DNA of 64,000 bases from positions 3,963,716 through 4,027,715 of the forward strand of contig NZ_AP026867.1 in the NCBI RefSeq assembly GCF_026000115.1, read 5' to 3'. This document shows positions 27,299-36,646 of this stretch, in pieces. The notes beneath the pieces are model-generated. The model made no database searches. It saw only the letters and a list, made by a program, of their open reading frames with translations, and was not told where the DNA came from. The position numbers and the translations under genes were made by a program. Source of the DNA: Aureispira anguillae (GTDB lineage Bacteria > Bacteroidota > Bacteroidia > Chitinophagales > Saprospiraceae). Within the stretch, counting starts at the first letter, position 1. Each line of letters opens with the position of its first letter.

Positions 27299-30229
27299 AT
27301 GAATATCCTTCCCTTATTTTGTTTCTTATTGGGATTTTTTTTACAAAATACGTCCCAAGCTAATCCAGACACGACTACCGCCAATCAGTTCGCCCAATTA
27401 GCACAGCAACAACAACAAAGTGGTCAATTTATGATGTCCAACCAAAATTTTGAAAAGGCTGCCGTTATTTTTGAGCAAGCAGCCCTATGGAATTCCTATA
27501 TTAATTGTCAAAATCAAATGGCTAGGAATTATTGGAAAATGCACAAATTAGACTCATCTCTGGCGCTCAGTACTGCCATAGAAAAACACTCAAACTTAGT
27601 CCCCCAAAGTTTAGAACATGCCGAATTATTAAGTAATATAGGCGTTGTTTATGACATGCAATCAGACTACAATACCGCATTAAAGTATTTTCATCAATGC
27701 TTAGATATTCGAAAAAAAAAATTGGGAGAAGATCATTTCGAAACGGGTAAAATTTACTACAACATAGGCGTTTGTTACAGCCTACAACGAAACATGAATA
27801 CAGCTATTGAGTATTTTGAAAATACAGTTCGAAATTTCAAAAAAAACCTTGGTTCTAATCATCCTTATTTAATTACCGTTTATTTAGGAATGCGAGATCC
27901 CTATTCAGATTTAGGCAGAAAAGAGGAAGCCATTAAAACTTCAAAAGAAGCACTAGTTATTGCAAAAAAAGTATACCCTTCTGGTCATTTGAAAATTGCT
28001 ACTGTCATGAACTCAATAGGACTGACTTATCTTTTTATGAAAGGCAAAGAAGAAAAGGGAAAGAAATTGATAGAAGAGGCCTTCCAAATTCAATTGAAAA
28101 AATACGGTGCCAATAACCCTAAAATGATTCGATTGTATACCAATATGGGCAAGATGTATACCCAATCTAAGCATTATTCACTTGCCAAAGAATATTTGTT
28201 CAAAGGACTCGATTTAGCACAGAAAACAGTGGGCAAAAAACACATCAGAAATTATTACATTTATCAGGTTTTAGCTGATGTCACAAAGGGGCTAAATCAA
28301 GATTCTATGACCGTATTTTATGGGCATCGTGCAATGCTTGCTTTACTACCTGCTTATTCAGATAACATTCCTCTAGACAGCATCCCAGAATTTACAACAA
28401 CTCCAATTATTGCCCCCATGCTACTAGCCTCTGCTTATGCGACTAAAACGTTTTCTATCGACAAAATGATTGCGAACAATCCATCTGCATTCAACAAACA
28501 ACTCTATCAAAAACATCTAAGGGCAAGTGATCTTCTATTAGCAAGACTTAGACAGGACATCCATAATTTGGACGATTTAAATGATATTTTTTATCAAGGT
28601 TATAAAAACACACTGCGCAAAGTAATGTTCTATCGGAAGTTAGATCCTGAAAAAGAGCAAACTAATCTATTAGAAGAATTGATTGAAGATGCCGATCAAA
28701 ATAAATCTGCCTTATTAAAACTTGCTCTAAAATCCAATAATGCCTTAAAATTTGGTGGTGTTCCTGATCGTTTAATTAATGCTAAGATTGAACTAAAAAA
28801 AACCATCAGCAAGGTAGAACAACAACTGTTTCGGGCAAAAGAAATAGCAGACTCAACAAAAGAACAGGAACTGAGCACCAAGTTATTTCAATTAAAACAA
28901 AAACAGGAAGGATTTAATACTGTCCTAAAAAAAGAGCATCCTCAATATTTTCAACTTCAACATAAAAATACACCTACTAAAGTCCAAGAAATTCAAGAAC
29001 AATTGCTAGATGATAGCACAATGTTAATTGAATATATGTACACCAAAGGTTTTTTATACGTTTTTTGTGTTGGCAAACATAAGGTAGATGTGGATGTTGT
29101 AAAAATTGATCCGACCTTTCACAAAAATTTAGATGACTTTCGTTTCGCCTTAACCAATATCCAAGCTGCAAAAAAAACACCAACCAAAGCACATGCTGCA
29201 TTTTCTGATAATGCCTATTATTTTTATGAAATTTTGTTAAAAAAATACATTGACCCAACGATAAAAAATCTAATTTTAATTCCTGACAAACAACTCAACA
29301 GGCTACCGTTTGAGGCATTTTTATACGAATCGAATAGCGTCCAATCTAAACAATACAAGGATTTAAAATATCTTATTAACAAGTACAATATTCGTTACGC
29401 TTATTCTGCTGGGCTTCTAATCAACACTCAACAAAAACAAGCTCAATCTCCTAATCATTCCAACAAAATTGCTGCTTTTGCAGCCTCTTACAATCCAGCT
29501 ACAGCAGTTGACCCCTTAAGAGCCCAATTACTGGATTTGCCTGGTGCAAGAAAAGAAGTATTAGCACTCCAAGAACAATTTGAAGGGGCGTTTTTTTTGG
29601 GACAAGAAGCTACAGAAGCTAATTTTAATCCAATAGATTTTAAACAATTTAGTGTTGTTCATTTGGCAATGCATAGTATTATGGACAAAAAAAATCCCAT
29701 GAATTCTTGCATGGCTTTTACCAAAGATAGTACAGGAAAATCCAAAGAAGACGATTGGGTCTATGCCTATGAATTGACCAATATGAAAATCGCCACTAAT
29801 TTAGTGGTTCTTAGTGCTTGTGAGACAGGTGATGGTCAGCATCAAAAAGTAGAAGGAATTATGAGTATTGGGCGATCATTTATGTATGCAGGTGTTCCAA
29901 GTTTAATCATGACACTTTGGCAAGTCAACGATTTTTCGACTGCTAAAATTATGGGAACATTTTATAAAGAATTGGCAAAAGGAAAATCTAAATCTGCTGC
30001 ATTAAGAAGTGCTAAGTTAGACTATATCAGAAAATTAAAAAAAGAAAAAGATTTACTTACGCATCCTTATTTCTGGGCAGCATTTATTAACTTAGGAGAT
30101 GATTCTAATATCCCAGTTGTTCCTCTTTCTACCTTTTCCAAATGGTGGTATGGTTTAATCGGATTAGTATTTTTAGTATTCTTCCTTGTAAGGCGTTTTT
30201 TTTTAACTTCAACAAAAAAACATGAATAA
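27299..30229 (+). CDS. CHAT-domain (caspase-like) protein with TPR repeats
   Basis: 976 residues: a signal peptide (residues 1-21), at least six TPRs at about residues 100-340 (LLSNIGVVYDMQSDYNTALK, GKIYYNIGVCYSLQRN, NTAIEYFENTV), a coiled-coil linker (about 490-550), a CHAT peptidase domain, and a C-terminal membrane helix (WWYGLIGLVFLVFFLV, then RR). The CHAT catalytic pair is visible as His792 (HLAMHS) and Cys841 (VVLSACETGDG). CHAT proteases cut partner proteins after activation through their TPR or other sensor. Here the protease would sit in the periplasm, anchored by its C-terminus. The next gene overlaps the stop by 8 bp. Confidence 0.9.
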   Translation: MNILPLFCFLLGFFLQNTSQANPDTTTANQFAQLAQQQQQSGQFMMSNQNFEKAAVIFEQAALWNSYINCQNQMARNYWKMHKLDSSLALSTAIEKHSNLVPQSLEHAELLSNIGVVYDMQSDYNTALKYFHQCLDIRKKKLGEDHFETGKIYYNIGVCYSLQRNMNTAIEYFENTVRNFKKNLGSNHPYLITVYLGMRDPYSDLGRKEEAIKTSKEALVIAKKVYPSGHLKIATVMNSIGLTYLFMKGKEEKGKKLIEEAFQIQLKKYGANNPKMIRLYTNMGKMYTQSKHYSLAKEYLFKGLDLAQKTVGKKHIRNYYIYQVLADVTKGLNQDSMTVFYGHRAMLALLPAYSDNIPLDSIPEFTTTPIIAPMLLASAYATKTFSIDKMIANNPSAFNKQLYQKHLRASDLLLARLRQDIHNLDDLNDIFYQGYKNTLRKVMFYRKLDPEKEQTNLLEELIEDADQNKSALLKLALKSNNALKFGGVPDRLINAKIELKKTISKVEQQLFRAKEIADSTKEQELSTKLFQLKQKQEGFNTVLKKEHPQYFQLQHKNTPTKVQEIQEQLLDDSTMLIEYMYTKGFLYVFCVGKHKVDVDVVKIDPTFHKNLDDFRFALTNIQAAKKTPTKAHAAFSDNAYYFYEILLKKYIDPTIKNLILIPDKQLNRLPFEAFLYESNSVQSKQYKDLKYLINKYNIRYAYSAGLLINTQQKQAQSPNHSNKIAAFAASYNPATAVDPLRAQLLDLPGARKEVLALQEQFEGAFFLGQEATEANFNPIDFKQFSVVHLAMHSIMDKKNPMNSCMAFTKDSTGKSKEDDWVYAYELTNMKIATNLVVLSACETGDGQHQKVEGIMSIGRSFMYAGVPSLIMTLWQVNDFSTAKIMGTFYKELAKGKSKSAALRSAKLDYIRKLKKEKDLLTHPYFWAAFINLGDDSNIPVVPLSTFSKWWYGLIGLVFLVFFLVRRFFLTSTKKHE

Positions 30230-30656
30230 TCAATCTTTTCAATTTTGGACTCGATGGCTTGTTGGAGCCAATATCATGGCTATTGGGGTTGGTTTATTAG
30301 CAGCCTTTGCAGGGAATAGTTTTGTATTCAGTTTCTATAATGAACAAACCGTTCAGGTCTTTTTTGAAGGTGCCCCTATGCCCGCATCAACATTAGCATT
30401 CAAAAATTGGCTATTTGGAATCATTGGAGGAACTATTGTTGGTTTCCATTTATTAATGCTTGCTATTATCAAAAATGGTTTTGCGAAATGCGAAAAATGG
30501 GCCTATCAAGCCCTGTGGGTAGGGCTTTTATCTTGGTTTTGCATTGACTCTAGCATTACGATCTATTATCAAGCTTATCACAATTTGTGCTTGATTAATC
30601 TAGTTACTTTGTTTTTGATTGGTCTGCCATTAGTAATGACTCGCCGCTTTTTTTGA
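30222..30656 (+). CDS. Small four-helix membrane protein, partner of the CHAT protein
   Basis: 144 residues with four hydrophobic helices (WLVGANIMAIGVGLLAAFAG; NWLFGIIGGTIVGFHLLMLA; WAYQALWVGLLSWFCI; NLVTLFLIGLPLVM). The start overlaps the CHAT gene's end by 8 bp, so translation is probably coupled. I do not recognise a functional family. The coupling suggests that the two proteins act together in the membrane. Confidence 0.7.
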   Translation: MNNQSFQFWTRWLVGANIMAIGVGLLAAFAGNSFVFSFYNEQTVQVFFEGAPMPASTLAFKNWLFGIIGGTIVGFHLLMLAIIKNGFAKCEKWAYQALWVGLLSWFCIDSSITIYYQAYHNLCLINLVTLFLIGLPLVMTRRFF

Positions 30657-30840
30657 GTTATTTTGTGTAACCATTCTTCTATGACTAGTTACTACTTTTA
30701 GTGTACAATATGCTGTCATTTAAACAAGTCTGATAGTGGTATATTTAACAAATCATTTAATAATCTTAACAGCTATAAAACAGGAAGCAATTGAGATAGT
30801 CCATATCTTAGCCCTATGATCATCTAATTCTTTACCTCAA

Positions 30841-31326
30841 ATGCTTACTATGAACAAATTTATGTATTGCCTAGGAGGAGCTATTTTAACCTGCTTAATT
30901 TATTTCACTTATCCTCAACCTTCTGCTCCGAAAACAGCCCCTATTTTGGCTCAAAAAAAAACCAATAAGCACTACGCCCCTGTTGGCTTAGGATATAAAG
31001 ACAGCCTAGTTGGAACTTATCAAATTGTGAATTCAAAGCATACAAAAGATCTAATCTTAGACTCGACCTATACTTATAATTATAGCATACAAGAAGGTAA
31101 TGAATCAATCGTTTTAGAGGGAACTTGGGAACTTTCTTATAAAGATCAAACACAACATATCATCTTGCATCGTCCCAACTTTCAGCCGAGAGCCTCCCTC
31201 CCTAAACTTGCTGATTTTGAAGAACGAAAATTTAAAGTTACTCCAGACGGGCTAAAAGATATTCTACACAATGAGTCTTATCTCCATATAGCGACCGATG
31301 AATACTCTTTAGCTATTTATGAATAA
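30841..31326 (+). CDS. Membrane-anchored hypothetical protein, paralogue of the next gene
   Basis: 161 residues (a second ATG lies at 30850) with an N-terminal signal or anchor helix (YCLGGAILTCLIYFTY). The remainder is a small beta-rich domain with GTYQI, GTWELSYKDQTQHIIL and FKVTPDGLKDI. The following gene has the same sequence of motifs and overlaps by 8 bp. No family is recognised. The 180-bp gap before it shows no clear promoter. Confidence 0.65.
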   Translation: MLTMNKFMYCLGGAILTCLIYFTYPQPSAPKTAPILAQKKTNKHYAPVGLGYKDSLVGTYQIVNSKHTKDLILDSTYTYNYSIQEGNESIVLEGTWELSYKDQTQHIILHRPNFQPRASLPKLADFEERKFKVTPDGLKDILHNESYLHIATDEYSLAIYE

Positions 31327-31684
31327 AAAAAATTACTACCTAAGCATTCTATTTTGGGGAATAATAGTATTCCTTGTTATATATATTCAGCGTCCCCAAA
31401 ATTATCCGAATAAGATCTTATCGCTTTCTGTTAAACGCAGCAGATACCAGCTGGAGGGCATTTATCAACCCAAAGATAGTTACCAAAAGTTATATATATT
31501 AGGCAATGGAGAATATACCACCCATGAACAACAAGGACAATGGGAGCTTATTGAAACAGCAGAACAACAATTAATTTTATTAAATCCATATTCCCCTTAC
31601 AGCACTTCCACAACTTTTCAAGTAACGCCTTATGGTTTGCAAAATATAAAGAGTTTAGAACAGTATTTTAAGCTAGGCTATTGA
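31319..31684 (+). CDS. Membrane-anchored hypothetical protein, paralogue of the previous gene
   Basis: 121 residues with an N-terminal helix (YLSILFWGIIVFLVIYI) and the same short domain as its neighbour (LEGIYQPKD, GQWELIETAEQQLILL, FQVTPYGLQNI). The start overlaps the upstream stop by 8 bp. The pair looks like an old tandem duplication kept in a coupled operon. The fold resembles small lipocalin-like or copy-sensor domains, but this is a guess. Confidence 0.6.
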   Translation: MNKKNYYLSILFWGIIVFLVIYIQRPQNYPNKILSLSVKRSRYQLEGIYQPKDSYQKLYILGNGEYTTHEQQGQWELIETAEQQLILLNPYSPYSTSTTFQVTPYGLQNIKSLEQYFKLGY

Positions 31685-31702
31685 GTTTAGGCTAAAAACA
31701 CA

Positions 31703-31732
31703 ACAGTCATGCTTTTGTTAAAGCATGACTGT
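31703..31732. terminator. Bidirectional hairpin terminator
   Basis: Perfect 13-bp stem ACAGTCATGCTTT (31703-31715) with AAAGCATGACTGT (31720-31732), between convergent genes. Confidence 0.85.
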
Positions 31733-31771
31733 CGTTGATTCGATCTATATAAAATGTCCCTATTGCAGAAC

Positions 31772-33142
31772 TTATTCTACGCTTTTGTATAATGGAATTC
31801 TAAATCCAAAATAAACATTAAACTTATCGATTTCATTCCCTGCTCTAACCAAATCAATTAGGTTTGATGATCCCGCAAAAACAGGTCCTACTCTCAATCC
31901 CAAGCCTAGGTTAAACCCAGAATTCTGTACATAAGATATTGGCAAAGAGAATCCAAACCATTTAAAATCATATCTTGGGGTCAACTCAAATGAATTGATT
32001 CCAACTATTTTATGTGGATTATTTCGATCAAACAAAGAAATTTCACTCAAAAAAGAAACATAAAACCCTTTAACGACCTTGTAATCCACAAAGAGGTTCA
32101 TTCTTGAAGGAGTTTGCATCAAATAATTTTCCTCTCCCTGATTGTGATTAAATTGGCTGGTATCTTGAATTATGATTTTATTGATTTCAGAAAGATCTTC
32201 GATGCCATCAAACATATTAATGTTAAAGGTTGAATTCTTAAACGTGATCGTATTAGAAGAGGTTAAATCTTTTTTATAGCTCACAAAGCCTATATCGTGA
32301 AAAGATAAACCTGCTTTTAGTTTATATTCTTTCTCACTATCTGGACGATATTCATAAACGGCTCCAAAATCAGCAGCAAATCCAAAGTTGCCCCCACCAA
32401 ATTGATTGTAAAAATCTGGCATTCCTTTCCCATTAAACATATCCAACATCGCTTCATTTCCTCCAAAAGAAATTTGTCCTGAAGCATTTAAGATGGTATC
32501 TGCATTATAAAATGCATAAGAAATATCCTTGGCGTGTACATAAAAAGAACCCACACTTTGCAAGAGTTTTAAGGCTCCTCCCACTTTTAGATAATGCTTT
32601 CCTGTGTTGAACACTTCTGCACCAAAGGCTACGCTGTATTCGTTCCAAGCCATAGCAGAAAGGTAAGAATAGTCATCGGTATAAGAACTGCCATAGAAGG
32701 TAGAATCCTCTAATCCTGAAGCACTCATTCTAATCAAATCCTTATTAATTCCTCTCGCATTTAATAAAAATCTACTTTTAATACCAAAACCTACTCCCAT
32801 TTTATCTCCAATCGACACAATTCCTCCTAGCAAAGTTAATTCACCATTAAAGGCTAAATTTGCTTCATTGGTTCCATTCTTATAACTCAAACGGTCAAAA
32901 AAGTCTCCAGTTCCATTCGCTAGACTATCCCATCTGAGTGTTGCATAATCATTAACAAAAGAAAGATTGTAAGTAAGTAGATTAATATCGGTCTTAAAAT
33001 AAGGAGTAACCACATTGGCGGGATTAATGTCTAGACCAAGATAGCCTGCATAATGAGATTCGGCAACTCCTGTATAATGCTGTGCTTGAATTTCACACAA
33101 TAGAACTGTGAAAATCAAAGCAATAAGCTTGATTTTTTTCAT
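31772..33142 (-). CDS. DUF5723-family outer-membrane protein
   Basis: 456 residues with a signal peptide (residues 1-20). The start AESHYAGYLGLDINPANVVT, then YFKTDINLLTYNLSFVNDY, is characteristic of DUF5723 proteins, Bacteroidota outer-membrane barrels related in shape to PorP/SprF and FadL-like proteins. Many amphipathic strands run to the C-terminus (VGPVFAGSSNLIDL to VYFGFRIPLYK). A minus-strand promoter lies 42 bp upstream. In the phylum such proteins can serve as partners for surface structures, but no partner is encoded next to it. Confidence 0.78.
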   Translation of the reverse strand: MKKIKLIALIFTVLLCEIQAQHYTGVAESHYAGYLGLDINPANVVTPYFKTDINLLTYNLSFVNDYATLRWDSLANGTGDFFDRLSYKNGTNEANLAFNGELTLLGGIVSIGDKMGVGFGIKSRFLLNARGINKDLIRMSASGLEDSTFYGSSYTDDYSYLSAMAWNEYSVAFGAEVFNTGKHYLKVGGALKLLQSVGSFYVHAKDISYAFYNADTILNASGQISFGGNEAMLDMFNGKGMPDFYNQFGGGNFGFAADFGAVYEYRPDSEKEYKLKAGLSFHDIGFVSYKKDLTSSNTITFKNSTFNINMFDGIEDLSEINKIIIQDTSQFNHNQGEENYLMQTPSRMNLFVDYKVVKGFYVSFLSEISLFDRNNPHKIVGINSFELTPRYDFKWFGFSLPISYVQNSGFNLGLGLRVGPVFAGSSNLIDLVRAGNEIDKFNVYFGFRIPLYKSVE

Positions 33143-33183
33143 GGTTTAATAAGTTTAGCGTTTAAATTTTTATTTATAAAGGG

Positions 33184-33211
33184 CAAATATAAAAATATTT
33201 CCCACTTTCAA
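33184..33211 (-). promoter_or_regulatory. Promoter of the DUF5723 gene (TTG-N17-TATATTTG, minus strand)
   Basis: On the minus strand TTG (33211-33209) and TATATTTG (33191-33184) are 17 bp apart. Confidence 0.6.
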
Positions 33212-33318
33212 TAAGAAATCATATTCAAATGTATTGTTCTATTTGACCAATGGAACAAAACAGGAGTTAAACGGAACAACTGCCTATCAATAATCCCTTT
33301 TATATGCCCTCTTTTTTT

Positions 33319-33326
33319 TATATTTG
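33319..33326 (+). promoter_or_regulatory. -7 element (TATATTTG) of the ClpB-like operon
   Basis: Matches TAnnTTTG and overlaps an in-frame TTG at 33324. The transcript would begin downstream of that TTG, so the ATG at 33357 is the better start. Confidence 0.65.
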
Positions 33327-33356
33327 TCAGTTGCTCATAAAAACCAACAATATCAG

Positions 33357-36300
33357 ATGCAAAAAATAAAACTACCCTTTCACATTGTACAGCTTCAAAT
33401 AGAAAACAACCCAGATATTATTACGACTCCTATCTTGGATAATCAGGTTCTTTGGGTCAATATACCTGCGCCTATGATGGCTGGCAAATTTGGAGATAGC
33501 TACCAAGACAAACTATTGGACAAAGGGGAGTATTATACCTTGCTAGATTATTATGTACAAGGTGATTTTGAGCAAAAAAAAGTAAGCGTTCAATTCAAAG
33601 CTGGCAAATCACAGATTGCCTTTAAGGAGTTGGAGGTAAGTTTTGATTATTTTCTCCAAACACACCAACAAGGATATTGGGCAGTAGTACCAGCCTTGGG
33701 AGTGGAAGCTTTTACCTTAGAAGAAGATGAAATTGAGGCCGCCGTTCAGGAAGCAATTCGTTTAGATTTTATGCGCAATAAGCGTCTTAATTTGCTACAA
33801 GATGTTATTTCTACCTTATGGTTTGATAAAGCAACATTGAGTACCCAAACGCTAGACCTCCGAACTTATACTCCTAGCGAAATTGCTTCGCTACAAGAAG
33901 CAAAGAAAAAAGAACTCTTGCCAAAAGTAGCACAGCAGGTATCCATCCATCAACAAACGCTTTTTGGTTACCAAAAAGAATTGCATCAATTGGCCGATAC
34001 CCTGAAAGGGAAATACAATAAAAATGTCTTGATTGTAGGACGTTCAGGAGTCGGAAAAAGTACGCTTGTATGGGAACTCGTGCATCGTCGTTCTTTTTAT
34101 AAAATTTCAAAAAACATCTGGGAAACCACAGCCTCTACCCTAATTAAGGAATTGAGCGGTGAGGTTGGCTGGCAAGAAAACTTAACCTTACTCTGCAAAG
34201 AGTTGATCCAACGAGGAGACATCCTTTTTATCCGCAACTTATTAGAATTATTTGAAGTTGGGCAATATCAAGGCAATAATGTCAGTGTTGCAGATTACTT
34301 GCGTGAATATATTGCTCGTGGAGAAATTACAATCATTTCTGAATGTACCGAAGAAGAATTTGCACGTATAGAAACTCGGAGTCCCAATTATATCAACAAC
34401 TTTCAAGTTATACAGCTCGCTGAACCACAAGACAACTTAGAACTAGAGCAAATTATTTTGGAGAAGGTCCAAAGCATTGCCCATACCGAAAAAATTGTCA
34501 TCGAAAAAGAAGCGATAAAAGAAACCATTCGACTGAACAAACGCTATACGCCCTATTCTGGTTTTCCTGGCAAACCCATTCGTTTTTTAGAAAGCATCCT
34601 TATTGGCTCTAAAGCCAAACAACATAACATGCTCAAAGAAAATCAATTGTATGTACTCAATCGTACAGAAGTAATCAAGACGTTTTGCGAAGAAACGGGC
34701 ATGCCTCCCTTTATAGTCGATCCTGCTATTCCTATGGACTTGCCTAAGATAGAACAATTTTTTAATGCCAATGTATTTGGGCAATCTCATGCCATTCAAA
34801 CGCTAACCAATATTTTGGCTTCGGTCAAAACAGCTTTATTGCGCCAAGGCAAGCCCATTGCTTCTATGCTATTTGTAGGCCCTACAGGAGTCGGAAAAAC
34901 AGAGATGGCAAAGGTATTAGCTCAATTTATGTTTGGGAGTAGAGATAAGATGATTCGTTTTGATATGAGCGAGTATTCTACCCCTTATGCTGTAGCAAGG
35001 CTTACGGGCGAGAGCTATTTTTCTGATGGCTTGCTTACTTCTGCTGTTCGGCGAGATCCATTCTGTGTCTTGCTCTTTGATGAATTAGAAAAAGCACATC
35101 CTTCTTTTAATGATTTGCTGCTTCAAATGTTGGGCGAAGGGCGACTGACAGATAGCCAAGGAAAAGTGGTTAATTTCTGTAGTTCTATCATCATTATGAC
35201 ATCCAATATTGGTGCAAAAAAACTACAAAACAATGGTATTGGTTGGGTTGAGGATAAAACCGAGCAGCGAGAAGCGGAGCATTTTCTCAATGAGGTACGC
35301 CATTATTTTCGACCAGAAATTTTTAACCGAATCGATCAAGTTGTTCCCTTTTATTCTCTAACCAAAGAGGTTGTTCGTTTTGTCGTTGAGCGAGAGCTAG
35401 ACATTCTAAAAAAACGGGAAGGCATCCTCCATAGAAATCTGGAATTTAAGCTTTCTGATACTTTATACGATGTCTTATGTACCAAAGGCTACCAACCCAA
35501 ATATGGTGCTAGAGCATTGCAACGAACGCTTCGAGAAGAATTAATTATTCCTTTAGCCCATCAGTTAAATCAATATAGTTTTGATGAAAAGTTGGTCTTA
35601 GAAGTAGATATTCAAGACGGAGCTATCCACATTGACATTGAAGCCGATCCACTCAAATTAGAATTGATGTTAGAAGAACTCACACAGAATGAGTATATGG
35701 ATTTTGCTAGTGAGTTGCGACAAAATATGGTTCAATTGTTTGAGGGGCGTTTTTATGTGCGATTACTCAGCGAATTGGATATACTCAAACGATCTAAGCG
35801 CAAGAACGCTAAGAAATTTTGGGCAAATGAAAAAAAATCGTTGCAGTTTACTAATTTCTTGGCGCTTCAAGACAAATTTGAGCAGCATCGCAAAACTGGG
35901 GAGCAGAATGAGTTGGAAATGGCACTGATTACAATGGGCTTAACTACGCTCAATACCAACTTATACAAAGCCATGGAGCAGTGGGAAAAAGACTACTTTG
36001 AACTAAAACTAGAACTTTATCGTACCCTTAAGACGGATAAAGAAGGGTTGTACTTGGGAATTTATGGCAAAGAACCCAAACGTTTATTGGATTATTATAC
36101 AAAAATTTGTGCTCAGAAGGGATTTAAGTGGTCTGCTCGTAGTGTTTGGTATCAAGAAGAAGTTTATAACGCTATGGTAGATGTCGAAAATGATCAGGGA
36201 GAAGTTATTCTTCAAGAAAAAGCACGCCAATACCACAAAAAAATCCTAAACCTCGAAGATCCAAATTGTTGGAAACCTGAAAAAAAAGAGGATGTCTTGC

Positions 36301-36626
36301 TTGGTATTGAATTGCTCATTGATGGCATTGGTGCCAATCTCTATCTCAATGAAGAAGAGGGCTGGCATCGTATTATTATAGCCGATCAAAAATATATGTA
36401 TTGGGTACAATCTAGTGCGCAAGACCTAAAAACCCCTGACGCTATTCATCGCAAAAGTTTTTTCCAAAAATACAAAAAAGCCCGTAGGACTTATTCTCCT
36501 ACCCATCTAGAAGATACTATTTTTAAATCTCCCAAACGAGAGTTACGCCCAGCAGAACAATTGCCTCATTTGATTAAAATTCTAGACCAATTGTTCATTC
36601 GAAAACTGGATGCGCTTTTATTTTAA
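33357..36626 (+). CDS. ClpB/ClpA-like double AAA+ ATPase with unusual D1 and extra domains
   Basis: 1089 residues from ATG at 33357. Residues 1-200 are a non-Clp N-terminal domain. D1 has Walker A GRSGVGKS (about 227-234), but where ClpB has a Walker B aspartate-glutamate this protein reads ILFIRNLLELF (about 289-299), so D1 probably binds but does not hydrolyse ATP. D2 is intact: GPTGVGKT (about 508), LLFDELEKAH (about 570), TSNIGA, and the Clp C-terminal small domain (PKYGARALQRTLREELIIPL). A further 290 residues of unknown type follow. It is probably an unfoldase or remodeler. The next gene starts 20 bp later. Confidence 0.85.
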   Translation: MQKIKLPFHIVQLQIENNPDIITTPILDNQVLWVNIPAPMMAGKFGDSYQDKLLDKGEYYTLLDYYVQGDFEQKKVSVQFKAGKSQIAFKELEVSFDYFLQTHQQGYWAVVPALGVEAFTLEEDEIEAAVQEAIRLDFMRNKRLNLLQDVISTLWFDKATLSTQTLDLRTYTPSEIASLQEAKKKELLPKVAQQVSIHQQTLFGYQKELHQLADTLKGKYNKNVLIVGRSGVGKSTLVWELVHRRSFYKISKNIWETTASTLIKELSGEVGWQENLTLLCKELIQRGDILFIRNLLELFEVGQYQGNNVSVADYLREYIARGEITIISECTEEEFARIETRSPNYINNFQVIQLAEPQDNLELEQIILEKVQSIAHTEKIVIEKEAIKETIRLNKRYTPYSGFPGKPIRFLESILIGSKAKQHNMLKENQLYVLNRTEVIKTFCEETGMPPFIVDPAIPMDLPKIEQFFNANVFGQSHAIQTLTNILASVKTALLRQGKPIASMLFVGPTGVGKTEMAKVLAQFMFGSRDKMIRFDMSEYSTPYAVARLTGESYFSDGLLTSAVRRDPFCVLLFDELEKAHPSFNDLLLQMLGEGRLTDSQGKVVNFCSSIIIMTSNIGAKKLQNNGIGWVEDKTEQREAEHFLNEVRHYFRPEIFNRIDQVVPFYSLTKEVVRFVVERELDILKKREGILHRNLEFKLSDTLYDVLCTKGYQPKYGARALQRTLREELIIPLAHQLNQYSFDEKLVLEVDIQDGAIHIDIEADPLKLELMLEELTQNEYMDFASELRQNMVQLFEGRFYVRLLSELDILKRSKRKNAKKFWANEKKSLQFTNFLALQDKFEQHRKTGEQNELEMALITMGLTTLNTNLYKAMEQWEKDYFELKLELYRTLKTDKEGLYLGIYGKEPKRLLDYYTKICAQKGFKWSARSVWYQEEVYNAMVDVENDQGEVILQEKARQYHKKILNLEDPNCWKPEKKEDVLLGIELLIDGIGANLYLNEEEGWHRIIIADQKYMYWVQSSAQDLKTPDAIHRKSFFQKYKKARRTYSPTHLEDTIFKSPKRELRPAEQLPHLIKILDQLFIRKLDALLF

Positions 36627-36646
36627 AATTGATAACCTACTACCCT

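Noticed and set aside
33357-36626. T6SS ClpV assignment for the Clp-like ATPase
   Set aside because: No T6SS genes are nearby, and the N-terminal domain does not look like ClpV.
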